From Bacteroidetes bacterium UBA4416 (GTDB taxonomy: Bacteria; Bacteroidota; Bacteroidia; B-17B0; Aurantibacillaceae): a stretch of DNA of 17,102 nucleotides. Made by a program: the position numbers and the translations under genes. Below are positions 12,718 through 17,102 of this stretch, piece by piece (position 1 is the stretch's first letter; every line of letters begins with the position of its first letter). The notes under the pieces were generated by a model. It saw only the letters and a program-made list of their open reading frames with translations, was not told where the DNA came from and made no database searches. The stretch spans positions 89,975 through 107,076 of the forward strand of contig DGQK01000036.1 of NCBI GenBank assembly GCA_002390745.1. Reading direction: 5' to 3'.

Positions 12718-14916
12718 TTAGTTGTTGTCGATCCGGGTGACGCTGGTGACGCCTTTTACTTTCAACAGATTATTGATCAAATGGTTCAGGTGCTTGGCAT
12801 CATGCACAAACACCATGATGGTTCCCTCAAAGATCCCGTCTTCCGTATCGAAGCTGATGGAGCGCATGTTGATGTTCAGCTGGCTTGAGATGACTTTGGT
12901 GATGTTGTTCACCAGGCCGATCTCATCCGTTCCGGTGATCTTAATGCCCGCCAGGAAGGAGATCAGGTGGTCGTTGTTCCATTTTGCCTTCACTACCCTG
13001 TAGGCGTAGTTTGACAGGAGCTTCACGGCGTTCGGGCAATTCACCCGGTGGATCTTGATGCCTTCGTTCACCGTCACAAAGCCAAACACATCGTCGCCCG
13101 GAATCGGGCTGCAGCATGGTGAGAGGCCATAATCAAGCTTCTGCATGTCGTCGCCGATCACTAGCATATCCGAGCTGCCGCGAACGGTGGTTACCAGCTC
13201 TTCGATCTTGTTTTCCTTTTTCTTAGGCCTGTATTTTTCGGGATGATGTTTAAAGTCTATAAACTCTTTGATTTCCTTCACATCCACATTGCCAACGGCC
13301 GTGCGGTAGAATAATTCCCCGGAAGAAGGCAGCTTCAGGAAAGCCATCAGCTCATTTACATTTTGCAGGGTATAATCGAGTTTGCATTTATAGAATTTTT
13401 TCTCGAGCAGCTCTTTGCCTTCTTCCGCCACCTTGCGGCGCGCTTCCTTGAGAGCGCTTTTTATTTTCGACTTGGCCCTTGCCGTTACCACATAGCCGAT
13501 CCAGTCTTCCTTCGGCACCTGCTTGGCAGAGGTGAGCACTTCCACCTGGTCGCCGCTTTTCAGCTGGTAGCTGAGCGGCACAAGCTTGTGGTTGACTTTG
13601 GCGCCAATGCAATGCTCCCCTACTTTGGTATGGATCTCGAAGGCAAAATCGAGGGCCGTCGATGTTGCCGGCAAGGTTCGCATCTCTCCTTTCGGCGTAA
13701 ACACAAAGATCTCGTCGGCAAACAGGTTGAGCTTAAAATCATCGATGAACTCAAGCGCATTCGGATCCGGATTGTCGAGCAGCTCGCGGATGCGCCTCAG
13801 CCAGTTCTCGAGGTTGCTTTCTTTTTCAGCAGCCGCGTCTTTGTATTTCCAGTGAGCGGCATATCCCATTTCGGCCAGCTCATCCATTCGCACTGTTCTG
13901 ATCTGCACTTCCACCCATTTACCTTCAGGGCCCATCACGGTCGTGTGCAAACTCTCGTAACCATTGCTTTTGGGCGTCGAGATCCAGTCGCGCAGCCTGT
14001 CGGGATTCGGATGGTAAAAATCGGTGATAATGGAATAGATCTTCCAGCAGTCCGCTTTCTCCCGGTCCATCGGCGTATCAATGATGATGCGGATAGCGAA
14101 CAGGTCGTAGATCTCGTCGAAAGGAACGCCTTTATTTTTGATCTTGTTATAGATGGAATAAATGGATTTGGGACGTCCGAAGATCTTGAACCTGAAGCCC
14201 TGCTCTTTGAGGATATCGTTTAAAGGATCAATGAAGTTTTTGATGAATTTTTTGCGGGCCGACTCTGTTTCCGCCAAACGGCGCGAGATATCGTTGAACC
14301 AGTCTTCATTGGTGTATTTAAGGCCGAGGTCTTCCAGCTCTGATTTGATGGCGTTGAGGCCCAGGCGGTGCGCCAGAGGGGCATAGAGGTAAAGCGTTTC
14401 CCCGGCAATCTTCATTTGCTTGTCGCGCTTCATGTGGTCGAGCGTGCGCATATTGTGCAGCCTGTCGGCCAGTTTGATGAGGATCACGCGCACATCTTCC
14501 GACAGGGTGAGCAGCATCTTCCGGAAGTTCTCTGCCTGTATAGACGAGGTTTGATCGAACACGCCGGAGATCTTCGTCAATCCGTCGATGATCTGCGCGA
14601 CCTTTTCGCCAAACATGCCTTTCACGTCTTCCACGGTCATCTCCGTATCTTCCACCGTATCGTGCAGCAGCGCGCATACAATGGATGTGGTGCCAAGGCC
14701 TATTTCCTCGGCGCAGATTTGTGCAACGGCAATGGGATGATAGATATAAGGCTCGCCCGACTTACGGCGCATCTCTTTATGCGCCTCTACAGCTACTTCA
14801 AACGCTTTACGGATGATCTCTTTATCTCCCTTCTCAAGTCGCCTTTTACAGGCTTTTATCAGGTTTTTATACCGGTTAAGGATTTCCTTTTTTTCTGCTT
14901 CTAAATCAATTTCCAT
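12718..14916 (-). CDS. Bifunctional RelA/SpoT (p)ppGpp synthetase/hydrolase
   Basis: 732 residues, the length of a long Rsh protein. The HD hydrolase domain is intact (about 45-160: YIYHPIAVAQICAEEIGL, HDTVED with H85-D86, IKLADRLHNMRTL). The synthetase domain lies at about 240-360 (FRFKIFGRPKSIYSIYNKIK, D271 in YDLFAIRI, NGYESLHTTVMGP, EVQIRTVRMDELAEMGYAAH). Then come a TGS domain (about 400-463: EIFVFTPKGEMRTLPAT), a helical linker, a Cys motif (about 594-628: DYGLSPCCSPIPGDD, HRVNCPNA) and a C-terminal ACT domain (about 655-732). Both active sites carry their key residues, so it should make and degrade (p)ppGpp; it is likely the main stringent-response enzyme of the cell. The order relA/spoT-fur-STAS on one strand suggests an operon joining starvation and metal or stress signals. 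Confidence 0.97.
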   Translation of the reverse strand: MEIDLEAEKKEILNRYKNLIKACKRRLEKGDKEIIRKAFEVAVEAHKEMRRKSGEPYIYHPIAVAQICAEEIGLGTTSIVCALLHDTVEDTEMTVEDVKGMFGEKVAQIIDGLTKISGVFDQTSSIQAENFRKMLLTLSEDVRVILIKLADRLHNMRTLDHMKRDKQMKIAGETLYLYAPLAHRLGLNAIKSELEDLGLKYTNEDWFNDISRRLAETESARKKFIKNFIDPLNDILKEQGFRFKIFGRPKSIYSIYNKIKNKGVPFDEIYDLFAIRIIIDTPMDREKADCWKIYSIITDFYHPNPDRLRDWISTPKSNGYESLHTTVMGPEGKWVEVQIRTVRMDELAEMGYAAHWKYKDAAAEKESNLENWLRRIRELLDNPDPNALEFIDDFKLNLFADEIFVFTPKGEMRTLPATSTALDFAFEIHTKVGEHCIGAKVNHKLVPLSYQLKSGDQVEVLTSAKQVPKEDWIGYVVTARAKSKIKSALKEARRKVAEEGKELLEKKFYKCKLDYTLQNVNELMAFLKLPSSGELFYRTAVGNVDVKEIKEFIDFKHHPEKYRPKKKENKIEELVTTVRGSSDMLVIGDDMQKLDYGLSPCCSPIPGDDVFGFVTVNEGIKIHRVNCPNAVKLLSNYAYRVVKAKWNNDHLISFLAGIKITGTDEIGLVNNITKVISSQLNINMRSISFDTEDGIFEGTIMVFVHDAKHLNHLINNLLKVKGVTSVTRIDNN

Positions 14917-14953
14917 AAGAACGCTTTATTGGTATGAAGGTAATTTTTTTTAT

Positions 14954-14961
14954 CAAAATTA
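14954..14961 (-). promoter_or_regulatory. Candidate -7 element of relA/spoT
   Basis: TAATTTTG on the minus strand, an exact TAnnTTTG match, 37 nt before the ATG at 14916. A TTG lies 15 nt upstream (plus CAA at 14977-14979), which is closer than the usual 18-21 nt. The position in an 81-nt divergent gap supports it. Confidence 0.5.
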
Positions 14962-14984
14962 TCAATAGTTACGGCACAAGATAG

Positions 14985-14992
14985 TACATTTG
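14985..14992 (+). promoter_or_regulatory. Candidate -7 element of the methyltransferase gene
   Basis: TACATTTG, an exact TAnnTTTG match, ends 5 nt before the ATG at 14998. No -33 TTG is at the proper distance. The two -7 elements of the divergent pair lie only 23 nt apart, so polymerases on the two promoters would interfere. Confidence 0.4.
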
Positions 14993-14997
14993 GTCCG

Positions 14998-15693
14998 ATG
15001 AAGCTGTTCCAGTATACCTATTATTTCTTTCGTTCCTTATGGTACCGGGGCCTCGTTAACACCTTCAGGCTGCTGAAATATGAGAACAGCTATGAACGGA
15101 AACTCGGGATCAACACTCACCGCATCGAAAACCTGGCCAACCTAACGCTGGCCGCAGGCGAATCCGAACAGAACCACCACTACCAGGGTGCCAGCTATTA
15201 CATCCTGTTCTCGGTCTTCGGCAACCTTCCTTCTGAAGTAAAGCAGCTCCCTTTCATCGACTATGGCTGTGGTAAAGGCCGGGCGTTGTTTGTGGCGGAG
15301 CAATGTGGCTTCACTAATTTAATAGGGATCGATATTGCGCTGGAACTGATTACCGTGGCAAATGAGAATAAGGAGGTTTACCGCAAAGCCAATCCCAAAA
15401 GCGAGATTCATTTTGCCTTTTGCGATGCCATGGCTTACGAAATCCCTCCCGACGCCTCGGTATTTTACTTCTTTAACCCCTTCGGCGCAGAGGTCCTTCA
15501 GAAAGTACTGGCCAATATCCTGGAAAGTGTGAGGCTGTATCCGAGGAACATCTTTTGCATTTACCTCAACCCGAAATTCAAAGAGGTATTTGATGAGCAT
15601 GGGTTCGACACATTCTATACCAGGAAAAACAAACGCTATCTCGAAGGCATCATATACAGCTACGCACCTCCAAAAACGCAAGATGCTACCTAG
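14998..15693 (+). CDS. Class I SAM-dependent methyltransferase
   Basis: 231 residues. An N-terminal part of about 80 residues (MKLFQYTYYFFRSLWYRGLV) precedes a Rossmann methyltransferase core: motif I FIDYGCGKGRALFVAEQCGF (about 86-105), acidic motif II end GIDIALELITVANEN (D112), D143 in FCDAMAYEIP, and the post-motif NPF at 160-162 (FYFFNPFG). It carries no signal peptide; the first 20 residues are aromatic and amphipathic. The substrate is not known; the NPF form differs from the NPPY of N6-adenine enzymes, so a small-molecule or protein substrate is as likely. It diverges from relA/spoT, and its stop codon overlaps that of the fibre gene on the other strand. Confidence 0.85.
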   Translation: MKLFQYTYYFFRSLWYRGLVNTFRLLKYENSYERKLGINTHRIENLANLTLAAGESEQNHHYQGASYYILFSVFGNLPSEVKQLPFIDYGCGKGRALFVAEQCGFTNLIGIDIALELITVANENKEVYRKANPKSEIHFAFCDAMAYEIPPDASVFYFFNPFGAEVLQKVLANILESVRLYPRNIFCIYLNPKFKEVFDEHGFDTFYTRKNKRYLEGIIYSYAPPKTQDAT

Positions 15694-17102
15694 TTCGCCA
15701 GGACCATGTAATTGAACTCATAGGTGGACTGGCTGGAAGTGCCTGTAGAAAAAGCCAGTGTAAAACCTGTAGTAGTAGTACCCGTCACATACGCCCTCAG
15801 GCCTGCGGAGTCCTCTGAGCGGGGCGTCAGGATAATCACCGGAGGATTGTCATAAGTCTTGTTAAAGGTAACCGTTGCATATATCCCTTTGGGCCCGCCT
15901 CCCAGGAGTCCGGTATAAATACTTATGGTTCCGGCAACATCCGTCGAGTTTGAGGACAGGGTTGCCGAGCTTCCGGTGAGCCCTAACAGGCTTCCTGCTC
16001 CGGCAATTGCAGGCGCTGTTGTCTGCGTAGTTTCGATATGGCCGTCTGCGACAATGAGCTTTGAATTGACGCTGTAGCCTGTGCCGTTTCCTATCAGCAA
16101 TTGCCCGATTTCGGTGAAGACTGCTCTTACGGTATTATTGGTGCGGACCCTGAACGGAAGGTTATCCGTTGTGCCTATAAAATGAGAAGCCGTCGTGCCG
16201 GCATTACCGGTCAGGCTCCAGGGTATAGCAATAGCCGTAGGCGCCCAGATAGAGCCGTTGTACTGTAATACCTGCCCGTTGGTCGGCGCAGTTGCCGACA
16301 CGGAAATGCCTCTGATCCGGGCTACAACAGATGCGTTCTGATTGCCGGTAACATCGCCCAGGAGGGTCGGCGTGTATTGCGTGGCACTGCTGAGCCTGCC
16401 GAAATTGTCTACCGAAAATACCGGAACGGCATTGGTAGCAGCCGAACCATAAGTGCCCGCTGTAACGCCTGTCGCTATGAGATTGATCGTATTTCCGGTG
16501 ACGTCAATCGCTCCTGCGGTTCCTGTATAAGTAGTTGTTCCTGTGCTGATGGTATAAGCATTGGCTGGCCCGGCAGGTGTGATCGTTACATTCGACCCGG
16601 CGGTGAGCGTCGGACTAAGAGAACTGATGGTATAAGTGTTTCCGGTTTGACTCAGGCTGATATTCGCTCCCTGCACCAATGTTGTCGATGAGCTCGGGAT
16701 CGTTAGCGTTTGCGAAGGATAAGCGCCGCTTAAGGTCCCCCCGGTCACATTCAGGCTCGGAGTTACCGGTGTGATCGTGTAAGCATTGCCGGACTGGTTC
16801 AGGGTGATGTTGCTGTTCCCTGCCGTCAGTGAAGCTGTAGAGGCGCTGACGGTATAGCTATTTCCGCTTTGGTTAAGTGTGATATTGCTTCCTTGTACTA
16901 AGGTGATCGATGAGCTTGGGATCGTCAGCGTCTGCGAAGGATAAGCGCCGCTTAAGGTCCCGCCGGTCACGCTCAGGCTCGGAGTTACCGGTGTAATCGT
17001 GTAGGCATTGCCGGACTGGTTCAGGGTGAGGTTGCTGTTGCCTGCCGTCAGCGAGGTCGATGAGCTTGGGATCGTCAACGTCTGCGAAGGATAAGCGCCG
17101 CT
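15690..17102 (-). CDS. Fibre-like beta-repeat surface protein (5' end outside the window)
   Basis: Partial: the frame is open to the last base (470 residues to the stop at 15690), and no ATG is found; a TTG at 17076-17078 is an ordinary Leu codon within a repeat. The visible N-terminal part is made of beta-rich repeats rich in Ser, Thr, Asn and Gly (SGAYPSQTLTIPSSS, LTAGNSNITLNQSGNAYTI). A middle region follows (TNAVPVFSVDNFGRLSSAT, LLGDVTGNQNASVV), then the WSLTGNAGTTASHFIGTTDN and FRVRTNNTVRAVFTEIGQLL blocks common in Bacteroidota fibre proteins. The last 60 residues (from YATVTFNKTYDNPPVIILTP, ending YEFNYMVLAN) look like an H-type-lectin or phage tail-fibre tip domain. No S74 chaperone domain or T9SS tail is seen. 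A role in adhesion or as a tail-like fibre is likely, but not proven. Confidence 0.85.
   Translation of the reverse strand, partial: SGAYPSQTLTIPSSSTSLTAGNSNLTLNQSGNAYTITPVTPSLSVTGGTLSGAYPSQTLTIPSSSITLVQGSNITLNQSGNSYTVSASTASLTAGNSNITLNQSGNAYTITPVTPSLNVTGGTLSGAYPSQTLTIPSSSTTLVQGANISLSQTGNTYTISSLSPTLTAGSNVTITPAGPANAYTISTGTTTYTGTAGAIDVTGNTINLIATGVTAGTYGSAATNAVPVFSVDNFGRLSSATQYTPTLLGDVTGNQNASVVARIRGISVSATAPTNGQVLQYNGSIWAPTAIAIPWSLTGNAGTTASHFIGTTDNLPFRVRTNNTVRAVFTEIGQLLIGNGTGYSVNSKLIVADGHIETTQTTAPAIAGAGSLLGLTGSSATLSSNSTDVAGTISIYTGLLGGGPKGIYATVTFNKTYDNPPVIILTPRSEDSAGLRAYVTGTTTTGFTLAFSTGTSSQSTYEFNYMVLAN
16580..17102 (-). repeat. In-frame modular repeats in the fibre gene
   Basis: Units begin with SGAYPSQTLTIPSSS at 17102, 16952 and 16730 (minus strand). 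The spacing is 150 nt (50 residues) and then 222 nt (74 residues). The difference of 72 nt is exactly one 24-residue beta module (starting ITLVQGSNITLNQSGN). Within a unit, the LTAGNSN and LVQGSN modules are themselves related. DNA identity between units is high (for instance the stretches around 16712 and 16934), so the array changes by recombination. The unit starting at 16730 is diverged in its second half. Confidence 0.85.

Noticed and set aside
13363..14223. Plus-strand open frame of 286 codons opposite relA/spoT
   Set aside because: Shadow frame: the minus strand encodes the conserved synthetase and TGS domains over the same bases.
17076..17078. TTG start codon for the fibre gene
   Set aside because: The same frame continues as SGAYPSQT to the window edge, matching the other repeat units, so the true start lies beyond 17102.
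16731..17102. Regularly spaced repeats that might suggest a CRISPR array
   Set aside because: Units of 150-222 nt are in frame within one coding sequence and encode related beta modules; no short repeats with unique spacers.

Overview
The window looks like a chromosomal piece from a Bacteroidota bacterium, probably Chitinophagaceae or a relative. The signs are a T9SS type A C-terminal sorting domain, the Bacteroidota promoter form (TTG/TTTG, about 20 nt, TAnnTTTG) in front of many genes, few Shine-Dalgarno sites, a PspC protein with the long C-terminal part seen in this phylum, and a fibre protein of the kind common in this phylum. The family cannot be fixed without a search. No rRNA, tRNA, IS element, phage module or CRISPR array is visible.

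Layout. (1) 1-2226: a large secreted T9SS protein with PKD/Ig-like repeats (minus), closed by a strong terminator. (2) 2284-4933: a three-gene minus-strand operon of a small exported protein with a TonB-C-like fold, a PadR repressor and a PspC-domain membrane protein. It is transcribed from a promoter at 5110-5141 overlapped by a palindrome that is a good candidate PadR operator. (3) 5240-6025: a divergent TerC-family membrane protein. (4) 6081-7853: a small secreted low-complexity protein and a beta-helix lipoprotein (both minus). (5) 7991-8300: ribosomal protein L31 type B with a clear promoter and terminator. (6) 8301-8708: about 400 nt without a gene, holding a compact multi-helix RNA-like domain (8341-8566) that resembles the dispersed Flavo-1-type elements of Bacteroidota. 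(7) 8709-11702 (plus): a GT4 glycosyltransferase, a class IV aminotransferase translationally coupled to a YbjN-like protein, and a low-molecular-weight protein tyrosine phosphatase. (8) 14916-11808 (minus): RelA/SpoT, a Fur-family regulator and a STAS protein, probably co-transcribed. (9) 14998-15693: a SAM methyltransferase, convergent with (10) a repeat-rich fibre-like protein (15690 to beyond 17102) that runs off the window. The two convergent genes share their stop codons in one CTAG.

Functionally this is mostly core or soft-core chromosome: envelope stress (PadR/PspC/TerC), the stringent response (RelA/SpoT with Fur and STAS), translation (L31) and surface proteins. The less ordinary parts are the structured element at 8341-8566, the palindromic operator region 5079-5230, the modular repeats of the fibre gene, and several genes whose -7 element lies only 5-13 nt before the start codon, suggesting leaderless or near-leaderless transcripts.
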